DNA of 64,000 nt. Source: Actinokineospora diospyrosa. GTDB taxonomy: Bacteria > Actinomycetota > Actinomycetes > Mycobacteriales > Pseudonocardiaceae. Below are positions 52,076-60,128 of this stretch, one piece after another (within the stretch, counting starts at the first letter, position 1; each line of letters opens with the position of its first letter). A program made the position numbers and the translations under genes. The notes under the pieces were generated by a model. The model saw only the letters and a list, made by a program, of their open reading frames with translations, had not been told where the DNA came from and made no database searches. The DNA lies in assembly GCF_024171925.1 (NCBI RefSeq), contig NZ_JAMTCO010000007.1, forward strand, positions 248,001-312,000. The letters run 5' to 3'.

Positions 52076-52618
52076 ATGTCGATCAAATCCCTGTTCGTCG
52101 GCGCGATCGGCGTGGCCGTGCTCGCCATGCCGGTTGTCGCCAGCACCGCCTCCGCTGAGGCGACCACTTCCGCCGTCGCCGCCGCCAAGACGGTGTGCGT
52201 CAGCACCTCTGGCGCGCCGCAGTTCCGGCAGTACATCATCGCCGGGCTCGCCAAGTGGAACGAGACCGTGCGCAACGTGCAGCTGAAGGAGTGCTCGGGC
52301 GCCACCCTGCGCTACGTCGAGGGCAGCTACGGCCAGCAGGGCTCGCACGCGGTCACCAACGGCCACGGCCAGGGCACCATCTACATCGACTACCAGCAGA
52401 TGGCCAAGTACGACAAGGTCCGCATCACCGCGCACGAGACCGGCCACGCCCTAGGCCTCAAGGACCACTACCAGGGCCCCTGCTCCGAACTGATGTCCGG
52501 CGGCGGCGCGGGCACCTCCTGCCACAACGCCACCCCCAACTCCCAAGAACGCCAGTCCGTCGAACGCCTCTGGGCCAACGGCTTCACCGCCCCCGAGGTC
52601 TGGTCCATCCAGCAGTAA
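52076..52618 (+). CDS. Snapalysin-like (M7) secreted metalloprotease
   Basis: The 180-residue protein has a signal peptide (about 1-27) and a small zinc protease domain with HETGHALGLKDHYQGPCSELM, the HExxHxxGxxD type with Asp as third ligand, as in snapalysin, and SGGGAGTSC after the Met-turn. Two Cys pairs would suit an exported protein. The ATG 52076 has AAGGAG 7 nt upstream. Snapalysins are small neutral proteases secreted by streptomycetes and relatives. In those bacteria a LysR regulator is often adjacent; none is seen here. A GC-rich imperfect hairpin follows (about 52632-52665). Confidence 0.92.
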   Translation: MSIKSLFVGAIGVAVLAMPVVASTASAEATTSAVAAAKTVCVSTSGAPQFRQYIIAGLAKWNETVRNVQLKECSGATLRYVEGSYGQQGSHAVTNGHGQGTIYIDYQQMAKYDKVRITAHETGHALGLKDHYQGPCSELMSGGGAGTSCHNATPNSQERQSVERLWANGFTAPEVWSIQQ

Positions 52619-52957
52619 TCCCCCCCCGCCTCGGGCCCGGGTGGCCCCCAGCCACCCGGCCCGGGCTTATTCCGCGCCCGTCAGGGCGCAAATCCACATT
52701 GATGGGGCGCCAGCCCCATTAGTCCCACACTCAACGCGACGGCCCGATAGGACCAAGCGAGCCCCGCTGGTTCGGCCACCAACCGCACGTAGGCGACAAC
52801 CCATTGGTTACGCACTCAATGTGAGGGCCGATAGGCCCGAGCGAGCCACGCTGGGTCGAGAGTGGCCGCACCGTGGGGGTGTGGGGGGCTCGGCCCCCAC
52901 GACAATGGAAGGGTGACCCGGTCCACGCTCTCCGTGGACACGGGTACCCGGAACCCG
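52619..52957. other. Intergenic region with hairpin and ~50-bp direct repeats
   Basis: No gene is supported. A GC-rich hairpin (about 52632-52665) is followed by two imperfect direct repeats of about 50 bp (52723-52775 and 52806-52858) sharing CACTCAAYGYGA and AGCGAGCC, and by a GGGGGCTCGGCCCCC hairpin near 52885, just upstream of the tRNA's 3' side. Confidence 0.7.
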
Positions 52958-53042
52958 CGGAGGCGGAGGGATTTGAACCCCCGGAAGGTTGCCCTTCTTC
53001 CGCTTTCAAGGCGGATGCATTCGGCCGCTCTGCCACGCCTCC
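52958..53042 (-). tRNA. tRNA-Ser(UGA)
   Basis: The reverse strand folds as an 85-nt class II tRNA: acceptor GGAGGCG/CGCCTCC with discriminator G, anticodon stem TCCGC/GCGGA around loop CTTGAAA, giving anticodon UGA, a long variable arm (AAGAAGGGCAACCTTCC) and the T-loop GGTTCAAATCC. CCA is not encoded. Confidence 0.96.
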
Positions 53043-53072
53043 AGTCCGACCCAGCCTAGTCGCATCACCCGG

Positions 53073-53543
53073 CTAGGTGAGGTCCAGGTGCTCGATGACC
53101 CGCTCGAACAGGCCCGCCATCACCCGCTGTTCCTCCGGGGTCATCAGGTCGACCAGGTGTTCGCGCACGCCCTGCACGTGCACCGGTGCCGCCTGCCGCA
53201 GGGTGTCCAGGCCCTTGGGGGTCAGCTCGGCGATCACCCCGCGCGCGTCCTCCGCGCAGCCGACCCTGCGGACCAGGCCCGCTTTCTCCAGGCGGGAGAT
53301 CTGGTGCGAGAGCCTGCTCTTGGACGAGGCGAGCTGGCCAGCCAGTTGGCTCATCCGCATCTGGCCGCCCTCGCGTTCGGACAGCCGGACCAGTACCTCG
53401 TAGTCCGGCAGGGCGATGCCGTGGTTGTCCTGCAACTCGCGGTTGAGCTGCTGGCGCAGCAGTTCGCTGCCGATGACGTATGCCCGCCACGCGCGCATCT
53501 CGTCCGGTTCTAGCCACCGGGGTTCGGCTCGCACTGATGTCAC
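53073..53543 (-). CDS. MarR-family transcriptional regulator
   Basis: The 156-residue protein has the MarR winged helix: ALPDYEVLVRLSEREGGQMRMSQLAGQLASSKSRLSHQISRLEKAGLV, with the recognition helix SKSRLSHQISRL and the wing GCAEDARGVIAELT, and helical dimer ends. MarR proteins bind palindromic operators and respond to phenolic or other small ligands. It starts at GTG 53543 and is divergent from the secreted 5'-nucleotidase gene, 109 bp away, which may be its target. The tRNA gene downstream is on the same strand. No clear palindrome in the divergent region was recognised. Confidence 0.93.
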   Translation of the reverse strand: MTSVRAEPRWLEPDEMRAWRAYVIGSELLRQQLNRELQDNHGIALPDYEVLVRLSEREGGQMRMSQLAGQLASSKSRLSHQISRLEKAGLVRRVGCAEDARGVIAELTPKGLDTLRQAAPVHVQGVREHLVDLMTPEEQRVMAGLFERVIEHLDLT

Positions 53544-53652
53544 GCATCCAGGTTACGGCGTTCACCTCAAGACCCTGGTCCTAGCCATCTGATCACGGCA
53601 GACTCCAGCACCCTGTGCCGGGTCGGGTGCCCGGCGCCTGGACGGAGGACTG

Positions 53653-55353
53653 ATGATCGTCACGAAGCGGATCGCGGCCGTCGTGGTCGCGGTCGGGTTG
53701 GCGGTGACCGGGCTCGCCGGTACCGCGTCGGCGGCGCCCGCCGCCACCACTGACCTGCGCCTGATCGCGTTCAACGACTTCCACGGCAACCTGCAGCCGC
53801 CTGCCGGGTCCTCCGGTCGGGTGACCCTGCCCAACGGGACCACCGTCGACGCGGGTGGCGCCGCCTACCTGGCCGCGCACGTCACCCGGTTGCGCGGGCA
53901 GGCCCCGAACTCCCTGGTGCTCGCCGCGGGCGACAACATCGGCGCGTCCCCGCTGACCTCGGCGCTGTTCCACGACGAGCCGACCGTCGAGTTCATGAAC
54001 AAGATCGGCACCGACGCCAGCGTGATCGGCAACCACGAGTGGGACGAGGGCTACGCGGAGTTGCTGCGGGTCCAGTTCGGTGGCTGCCACCCGACCGACG
54101 GCTGCCAGTTCCACCAGCCCTACCGCGGCGCGAAGTTCCCGTTCCTCGGCGCGAACATCACCTTCGACAACGGCCTGCCCGCGGTGCTGCCGGTGACCGT
54201 CAAGTTCGTCGACGGCATCCCGGTCGGCATCATCGGCGTCACCCTCGAGGACCTGCCCTCGGTGGTCACCCCCGAGGTCGTCAAGGGCTTCAAGTTCGGC
54301 GACGAGGTCCAGGCGCTCAACCGCACCTCCCGGCTGCTCGACCTCGCGGGCATCCGCACCCAGGTCGCGCTCGTGCACCAGGGCGACAGCACCGAGGGCG
54401 GCGGCCCGGACGACTGCCGCACCCTGCCCGGCCCGGCGCGCCAGATCGCCACGGCCGCCTCGCCCTCGATCGACGCGTTCTTCACCGGCCACAGCCACCA
54501 GCAGTACAACTGCGTGGTCACCGACCCCGCTGGCAAGCCGCGGCCGCTGATCCAGGGCGCCTCCTTCGGCCGCCTGCTCTCGGTGATCGACCTCAAGATC
54601 GACCGCAAGACCCGCGACGTCGTGCGCACCGCGACCGTCGCGCACAACGAGGTCGTCACCCGCACCATCGCCCCGGACGCCGGTGTGCAGGCGCTCGTCG
54701 ACGAGGCCGTCACCAAGGCGGGCCCGATCGCCAACCGCCAGGTCGGCACCATCACCGCCGACCTGGTCCGCGCCGCGGCCCCCTCGGGTGAGTCCCCGCT
54801 GGGCGACGTCATCGCCGACGCGCAGCTCGCCGCGACGCAGAGCAACCAGGCGCAGATCGCCATCACCAACCCCGGCGGCATCCGCACCGACCTGACCTAC
54901 GCGAGCTCCCCGGCTGGCGAGGGCAACGGCGTGGTCACCTACGGCGAGGCGTTCGCGGTCCAGCCGTTCGGCAACATCATGCAGACCATCACGCTGACCG
55001 GCGCGCAGCTCAAGACCGTGCTCGAGCAGCAGTGGCAGCCCCAGCCCAACGGCACCACCATCACCCGCTTCCTGCAGGTGTCGGCGTCGCTGAAGTACAG
55101 CTGGTCGCAGTCGGGCACCCAGGGCAACCGGGTCTCCGGCATCACCGTCAACGGCCAGCCGGTCGACCCGGCCGGGTCGTACCGGGTGTCGGTGAACAAC
55201 TTCCTCGCCGCGGGCGGGGACGGGTTCACCGAGCTCGCCAAGGGCACCAACCTCGCCGGTGGGCCGGTCGACCTGGACGCGTTCGCCGCGTACCTGACCG
55301 CGCACCCGAACCTGGCGCCGCCCGCGTCGGACCGGGTCACCGTCACCCCGTAA
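53653..55353 (+). CDS. Secreted 5'-nucleotidase / metallophosphatase (UshA/NadN type)
   Basis: The 566-residue protein has a signal peptide (about 1-28) and the metallophosphatase motifs LIAFNDFHGN, GDNIGASPL, IGNHEWDEG and TGHSHQQYNC, followed by the 5'-nucleotidase C-terminal domain (ITNPGGIRTDL, TYGEAFAVQPFGN, NNFLAAGGDGF), with the length of the family. No membrane anchor or sorting signal follows the C-terminus, so it should be secreted free. It hydrolyses nucleotides or related diphosphates outside the cell for nutrient recovery. The ATG 53653 has GGAGGA upstream. It is divergent from marR. Confidence 0.95.
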   Translation: MIVTKRIAAVVVAVGLAVTGLAGTASAAPAATTDLRLIAFNDFHGNLQPPAGSSGRVTLPNGTTVDAGGAAYLAAHVTRLRGQAPNSLVLAAGDNIGASPLTSALFHDEPTVEFMNKIGTDASVIGNHEWDEGYAELLRVQFGGCHPTDGCQFHQPYRGAKFPFLGANITFDNGLPAVLPVTVKFVDGIPVGIIGVTLEDLPSVVTPEVVKGFKFGDEVQALNRTSRLLDLAGIRTQVALVHQGDSTEGGGPDDCRTLPGPARQIATAASPSIDAFFTGHSHQQYNCVVTDPAGKPRPLIQGASFGRLLSVIDLKIDRKTRDVVRTATVAHNEVVTRTIAPDAGVQALVDEAVTKAGPIANRQVGTITADLVRAAAPSGESPLGDVIADAQLAATQSNQAQIAITNPGGIRTDLTYASSPAGEGNGVVTYGEAFAVQPFGNIMQTITLTGAQLKTVLEQQWQPQPNGTTITRFLQVSASLKYSWSQSGTQGNRVSGITVNGQPVDPAGSYRVSVNNFLAAGGDGFTELAKGTNLAGGPVDLDAFAAYLTAHPNLAPPASDRVTVTP

Positions 55354-55366
55354 GCAGCACACCCCG

Positions 55367-55397
55367 CGGCGGCCGTCCCACACCGGGGCGGCCGCCG
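55367..55397 (+). terminator. Hairpin terminator after the 5'-nucleotidase gene
   Basis: A 9-bp perfect stem (CGGCGGCCG and complement) around a 13-nt loop, GC-rich, 14 bp after the stop. Confidence 0.78.
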
Positions 55398-55826
55398 TCG
55401 TGTCCGCACCCGACTGTCCAGTCCGGACGCGTTACCGAAGTTCACCGGTTCGAGAGCCCCGTGCCGGGTTGTCCAACTGGGACGGTAGGCGCACCATGGA
55501 GGGGACGGCCGGCCCGGGCCAGACCGCAAGAGCCGAACCAATCGGTCACCGCGCCCGCCGGGAAGGGGTAGGTGGTGCCGTGGCGAAGCAGTCAAAACCC
55601 GTAATGGTCTGCCGCCTGCCGCTACCCCGCGGCTAAGCCGAAAGCATCGACTTGGCCGTGGATGAGGGCGGCGAGCTCGACGGATACCTTCGAGTGCGCG
55701 GTACGCGACACGTACCGGTCATGCACCTCGACGCTGTTGATCCCCGCATCGAGCGCGTCTCCTGACCCGCTCGGCTGGGCTCCACGCCAACCGCCGGAGC
55801 GGCAGGTCATTACGACGTGACGGACC
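55398..55826. other. Gap without a supported gene
   Basis: About 430 bp. Short open frames exist on both strands (for example 55622-55810 on the reverse strand), but none has a ribosome site and a recognisable product. It may be the remains of a degraded gene. Confidence 0.6.
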
Positions 55827-55863
55827 CTGGGTGCGACCGCCTACGCCAGGCGGTCGCACCCAG
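55827..55863. terminator. Perfect 16-bp hairpin
   Basis: CTGGGTGCGACCGCCT is perfectly mirrored around a 5-nt loop. It lies 82 bp upstream of the YpfJ-type gene and at the end of the gap, so it may be a terminator of an upstream or lost gene, or insulate the next promoter. Confidence 0.75.
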
Positions 55864-55945
55864 GCGCGTGTCCTGCGGCCGAGTGCGCGGCCGACCACTA
55901 TCCTGGGCGCCACGGAGCACGGTGGCGCGGACACGGGGAGTGGTC

Positions 55946-56851
55946 GTGGAGTTCGACGACGGCGTTGCGCTGGACACCTCCCAGGTGAGCGACGCCAGGG
56001 GTGGCGGCATCGGCAGCCGGGTGGCCATCGGCGGCGGTGGGCTCGGCATCGTGGGCTTCATCGTGTACTTCGTGCTCTCCCAGCTCGGCGGTGTCCCGGC
56101 GGGCGCCCCGCTGAACACCGAGAGCGTCGGCAGCGGGCAGGCGGTGTCCAACACCGACCTCGCCCAGGAGTGCCGCACCGGCAAGGACGCCAACACCAAG
56201 CCCGACTGCGCCAGGGTCGCGCTGATCAACTCGATCCAGGGCTACTGGTCCGACCAGTTCGCCCGCTCCGGCCGCACCTACCAGCAGGCCACCACCACCT
56301 TCTTCAGCGGTGGCGTCAACACCGGCTGCGGCAGCGCGACCTCCGACGTCGGCCCGTTCTACTGCCCCGCGGACGGCAAGGTCTACGTCGACCTCACCTT
56401 CTTCCGCGAGCTGCAGACCCGCTTCGGCGCCCAGGGCGGCACGTTCGCCGAGGCCTACGTGCTCGCCCACGAGTACGGCCACCACGTGCAGAACCTGCTC
56501 GGCACCTCCGACAAGGTCCGCCCGGGCACCGGCCCCACCTCCGACGGCGTCCGGCTCGAACTGCAGGCCGACTGCTACGCCGGTGTGTGGGCCAACCACG
56601 CGACCACCACGGCCAGTTCCAGCGGCAAGCCGCTGATCCGCTCGATCAGCCAGGACGACGTCGACCGCGCCCTCGACGTCGCCGCCCGCATCGGCGATGA
56701 CTTCATCCAGAAGAACCTCGGCGGCGGCAAGGTCGACGAGAGCCAGTTCTCGCACGGTTCCTCCGCGCAGCGCGAGCAGTGGTTCCTCGCGGGCATCAAC
56801 TCCGGGAACCCCGCCGAGTGCGACACGTTCAGCGCGCGCAACCTGGGGTAG
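55946..56851 (+). CDS. YpfJ-type neutral zinc metallopeptidase
   Basis: The ~301-residue protein has a short cytoplasmic start (EFDDGVALDTSQVSDARGGG), a single N-terminal transmembrane helix (about 27-50), and the extracytoplasmic domain of the YpfJ family. Zinc motif HEYGHHVQNLLG and the third ligand Glu in RLELQADCYAGVWA are present, with Cys pairs TGCGSATSD...FYC that may form disulfides. Start is GTG 55946, with GGGGA 6 nt upstream; GTG 55940 is equally in frame. The N-terminus matches the usual family start RFDDDARLDTSQV. Substrate is unknown. A 16-bp hairpin lies 82 bp upstream. Confidence 0.9.
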   Translation: MEFDDGVALDTSQVSDARGGGIGSRVAIGGGGLGIVGFIVYFVLSQLGGVPAGAPLNTESVGSGQAVSNTDLAQECRTGKDANTKPDCARVALINSIQGYWSDQFARSGRTYQQATTTFFSGGVNTGCGSATSDVGPFYCPADGKVYVDLTFFRELQTRFGAQGGTFAEAYVLAHEYGHHVQNLLGTSDKVRPGTGPTSDGVRLELQADCYAGVWANHATTTASSSGKPLIRSISQDDVDRALDVAARIGDDFIQKNLGGGKVDESQFSHGSSAQREQWFLAGINSGNPAECDTFSARNLG

Positions 56852-56995
56852 GCCAAAACTTCCCGGAATGGCAATAGCGTCGTCAACCGGACATCTGCCT
56901 AGAATGCGCGCAATAGCAGTCTTCACCGCGTGGCGTGGGTTTCAAGCAATCCATCGGGGCGTCGCGGCTTCCACTCTGGGGAGAGTTGAACACCA

Positions 56996-59854
56996 GTGCG
57001 CCGTTCCCGCGCGCGCCAGGCGGTTTCCCGCCTCGGCGCGCTCGCCGTCACCCTGGCCGTGAGCGGGGTGCTCGCCGTTCCCGCCGCAGCGCAGGAGCCT
57101 GCCGAGTCGACCACCCCGGTGACCGGGCCGGTTCAGACCACTCCGGACAGTCCTGCCGGGCCGGTCAAGGCCCCGGATCTCCCGTACGCCGAACCGGTTT
57201 CCGCAACAGCGCCACCTGAACCGCGGGTCGCCGCGGTGCAGCCGGACATCGCTGTTTCCCTGTCGTTCGACAAAGCGACTTATACGCCCTCGGATGTCAT
57301 CGCCGTCATCCTCTACGTGACCAACAACAGCGCGGTGTACGCCAACGGTATTCGACTCGTCCCCTCGGGCACGGTCACGCCGACCGTGGTGGGTGGCACG
57401 TTTTCGACCCCGTGGGGCGATGGCCTGGAAGCGGGGGAAATCAGGTCTTTCAAGATGAGCGCGCGCATCAACGACGTCACCGGGGGCGAGGTGCGCCTGA
57501 CGTTCACCGCGGTCGTGCCGGGGGGTGACGCCAACCCGACCGACAACGCGGCCACCGCGACTGCGGCCGTCCAAGTCGCTGCGACAGGCAAGTTCGGCGG
57601 TACCGCCTTCGTCGACTTCAACATCAACGGCAAGTACGACCCGGGCGAGGTGGCCGTCGCCGTCAAGGTCGCCCTCAAGTCGGCCAACGGGTCCACTTCG
57701 GACCGGACGAGCGATGTCAACGGCCGCTTCGACTTCGGCGACCTGCCCGCGGGCCCCTACACCGCCACCTACACGGCCCTGGACCCGAAGTTCGACGTCC
57801 GCGGCGCGTCGGGCTCGGTCTCCGAACGCCTGTACATCTCCGGTGACGCGTACGCCGACCTCGCGCTGATCTCGTGGTCCCACGACTACTCCGCCGTGCG
57901 CGCAGAGGTCATCTTCGACAAGCCGAGCTACCGGGTGGGCGACCGGGTCACGCTGACCTTGGCCTTGAGCAGCACCTTCCTGGGCGATCTGACCGGCGTG
58001 ACGGTGAAGTGCGACCCGCAGGGCCTCGGCGAGGGCGCCGCCTGGGGTGATCTGCGCGACGGCGGACCGGGAGTGACGTTGCCGGGGTTCGGCAATGCTG
58101 CCTTCACGATCGACGAGGTCGTGCCCGCTGGTGCGGCGGACCTCGGCTACGTCAGCGTCGACTGCACCGTCAACTCGACGTACCAGCCGGGTCTCACGCA
58201 GGTCACCGCGCGGGCGCGGGTCGACGGCCGCCTCGGTTCCGGCTCGGGCAGGCTGCGCTTGGTCGAGGATGGCGTCGAGAGCGCGCCGTCCGGGGTGACC
58301 GCGTGGTTGCGCGACCCCGCCACCGGCCGGATCGTCGGCACCGCGACCTCCACCAGCGACGGCGACATCGACTTCACCGGCGTGCCGGTCGGCACCTACA
58401 CCCTGCTGCTCGACCAGATGTTGCGGGTGGACACCCCGCTCGAGGCGCCGCTGCGGTTCCCGATCACGGCGAGCCCGATCGGCCGGGTGCAGGTACCGGT
58501 TGTGGTCGACCCGCCGCACGGGAGCCGGTTCGCCGACCTCCTGGTGACCGCGCGGCTGGACCGGACCGCCTACCTGAGCAGCGACGTGGTGCGGGTGACG
58601 TTGACGGTCCGCAACATCGGCGACGTCGCGGCCGACGGCGTCAGGTTCGCGGTGGGCGGCCTGGGCGGCATGTTCCCGCGGATCCTCGACTACGGCGGTC
58701 TTCCGCTGTCGGACCGGCCGCAGAAGATCTCGGTGGCTGCCGGGGAGACCCGCGAGTTCGTGCTGACCGGCTTCGCGAGCCCCGCCTCGGCGCAGCTCCT
58801 CGTCGCGGGTGCGGCCGTCACCGGCGAGCCCGAGGTCGACACGTCCAACAACGGTTTCCAGGTCAGTGCCCCCGTCACCAGGGAGCGGGGTGACCTCGCG
58901 GGCGCTGTCTTCTTCGACCACGACGGTGATGGCGCCGTCGACCCGGGGGAGGGCATCTCGGGCGTGCGCGTGGCCATCGCGTCGCGCGCGACCGGTGAGC
59001 GCCTGATCAGGGCGACCGACTCGGATGGTCGTTTCTCCGTCGCCGACATCGACGCGACGGGGTACGAGCTGTCCTACGACCGCACGTCCGACAAGTACGA
59101 GATCCCCGGCGGGGCAGGCCGGGCAACCGACCACGTCGTGGTGACCAAGGCTGGACTCGACCTGCCCGTGCGCGCGGTTCTGCTGCCGGACAAGACATTG
59201 CGAGCAACGGTCACCTTCGACCGCGACCACTACCGCCCCGGTGACACCGCGCAGATCACCTTCGGTTTCCTCAGCACGAGCGACTACCCGATCGCCGGTA
59301 TCGGTGTGCGCACCGCGCCGGGCAAGGGCGACTTCGCGGCTGGGCCGGACTGGGCGCAGATCGGCCCCGGCCAGCCGGGTGTGTCGCTTGAGCCGCGTTC
59401 GGAGAAGGTCGTCACCGTGCCGGTGCGCGTTCCCGCTAATGCCAAGGACAGCGTGCGCATCGAGGCCTCCGTGGTGGCCAACGCGATGGCCGGGCCGGTG
59501 GCGATCAGCGCGACCGCCGCCGTGGAGCCCGACCCGCCGGTCAGCACGACAACACCGGTCAGCACGACAACACCGGTTAGCACGACCACGGCGGCCACGG
59601 CGGCCACTTCGACCTCGCCGACCACGTCCGTCGTCTCGACCTCGCCCGCGGTCCCGACCACGACTTCCCCGGCGCCGCCGGTTGTCCCGACCACAGTGGT
59701 TCCGCCACAGCCCCAAGGCGGGCGCACCCCGAGCGGCACCGGAGGTCTCGCTGATACCGGGGCGGGTGTGATCGGCCTGCTCTGGACCGCATTGGGGGCC
59801 TTGGTCCTGGGTGCTGGGACGGTGGTCGTCTTCCGCAGGCGCCGGACTTCCTGA
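56996..59854 (+). CDS. LAxTG-anchored surface protein with repeated SdrD B-like domains (3)
   Basis: The 952-residue protein has a signal peptide (about 1-32) and several beta-sandwich modules alternating DUF11-like segments (SFDKATYTPSDVIAVILYV, RLDRTAYLSSDVVRVTLTV) and SdrD B-like segments (GTAFVDFNINGKYDPGEV, GAVFFDHDGDGAVDPGEG) with Ca-binding-type DxDxDG motifs. A Thr/Ser/Pro stalk with STTPV repeats (18-bp DNA repeats at about 59541-59594) precedes the LADTG sorting signal, helix and RRRRTS tail. It starts at GTG 56996 with GGGGAGAG upstream. It is the largest of three related wall-anchored proteins. Adhesive or structural role is inferred. Confidence 0.9.
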   Translation: MRRSRARQAVSRLGALAVTLAVSGVLAVPAAAQEPAESTTPVTGPVQTTPDSPAGPVKAPDLPYAEPVSATAPPEPRVAAVQPDIAVSLSFDKATYTPSDVIAVILYVTNNSAVYANGIRLVPSGTVTPTVVGGTFSTPWGDGLEAGEIRSFKMSARINDVTGGEVRLTFTAVVPGGDANPTDNAATATAAVQVAATGKFGGTAFVDFNINGKYDPGEVAVAVKVALKSANGSTSDRTSDVNGRFDFGDLPAGPYTATYTALDPKFDVRGASGSVSERLYISGDAYADLALISWSHDYSAVRAEVIFDKPSYRVGDRVTLTLALSSTFLGDLTGVTVKCDPQGLGEGAAWGDLRDGGPGVTLPGFGNAAFTIDEVVPAGAADLGYVSVDCTVNSTYQPGLTQVTARARVDGRLGSGSGRLRLVEDGVESAPSGVTAWLRDPATGRIVGTATSTSDGDIDFTGVPVGTYTLLLDQMLRVDTPLEAPLRFPITASPIGRVQVPVVVDPPHGSRFADLLVTARLDRTAYLSSDVVRVTLTVRNIGDVAADGVRFAVGGLGGMFPRILDYGGLPLSDRPQKISVAAGETREFVLTGFASPASAQLLVAGAAVTGEPEVDTSNNGFQVSAPVTRERGDLAGAVFFDHDGDGAVDPGEGISGVRVAIASRATGERLIRATDSDGRFSVADIDATGYELSYDRTSDKYEIPGGAGRATDHVVVTKAGLDLPVRAVLLPDKTLRATVTFDRDHYRPGDTAQITFGFLSTSDYPIAGIGVRTAPGKGDFAAGPDWAQIGPGQPGVSLEPRSEKVVTVPVRVPANAKDSVRIEASVVANAMAGPVAISATAAVEPDPPVSTTTPVSTTTPVSTTTAATAATSTSPTTSVVSTSPAVPTTTSPAPPVVPTTVVPPQPQGGRTPSGTGGLADTGAGVIGLLWTALGALVLGAGTVVVFRRRRTS

Positions 59855-59866
59855 TTCGGCAGCGTG

Positions 59867-59898
59867 GATGGGGCGACGCCTGGGGGTGTCGCCCCATC
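59867..59898. terminator. Bidirectional terminator after surface protein 3
   Basis: An 11-bp perfect stem (GATGGGGCGAC and complement) with a 10-nt loop lies between convergent genes. Confidence 0.9.
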
Positions 59899-59899
59899 T

Positions 59900-60055
59900 T
59901 CAGCTGAACATCACGAACACCGACAGCATGGCGAGCGACCCGAGCACGAAGCCGGTCACCGCCAGCCTGCCGAACAGCTCCGCTTTGCCGAGCAGCCACA
60001 GCGCGCCCAGGCACGCCATCAACACACCCAGGGCGATCATCGCGAGGTCGGACAT
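59900..60055 (-). CDS. Small two-helix membrane protein
   Basis: The 51-residue protein is almost entirely two hydrophobic helices: MIALGVLMACLGALWLL and LAVTGFVLGSLAMLSVFVMF, separated by GKAELFGR. The ATG 60055 has GGGGTAAGG just upstream, so it is probably translated; the longer upstream frame is not used. It lies convergent to surface protein 3 and 73 bp downstream of the MFS transporter gene on the same strand, so it may be co-transcribed with it. Function unknown. Confidence 0.68.
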   Translation of the reverse strand: MSDLAMIALGVLMACLGALWLLGKAELFGRLAVTGFVLGSLAMLSVFVMFS

Positions 60056-60128
60056 GGCCTTACCCCTGTACGCAACACGGTGTGGCCGGACGCCGGTCGA
60101 CGCCCGGCCTTTGTCCCCTATGGACGTT

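Noticed and set aside
52731-53036. Reverse-strand open frame across the tRNA-Ser gene
   Set aside because: The predicted peptide comes from reading a tRNA; the tRNA fold is clear.
55622-55810. A 62-codon reverse-strand open frame upstream of the YpfJ-type gene
   Set aside because: No ribosome site and no recognisable domain; too short to support without conservation data.
56942-59716. A 924-codon reverse-strand open frame across surface protein 3
   Set aside because: Antisense shadow with biased composition; the forward frame has a signal peptide, modules and an LADTG sorting signal.
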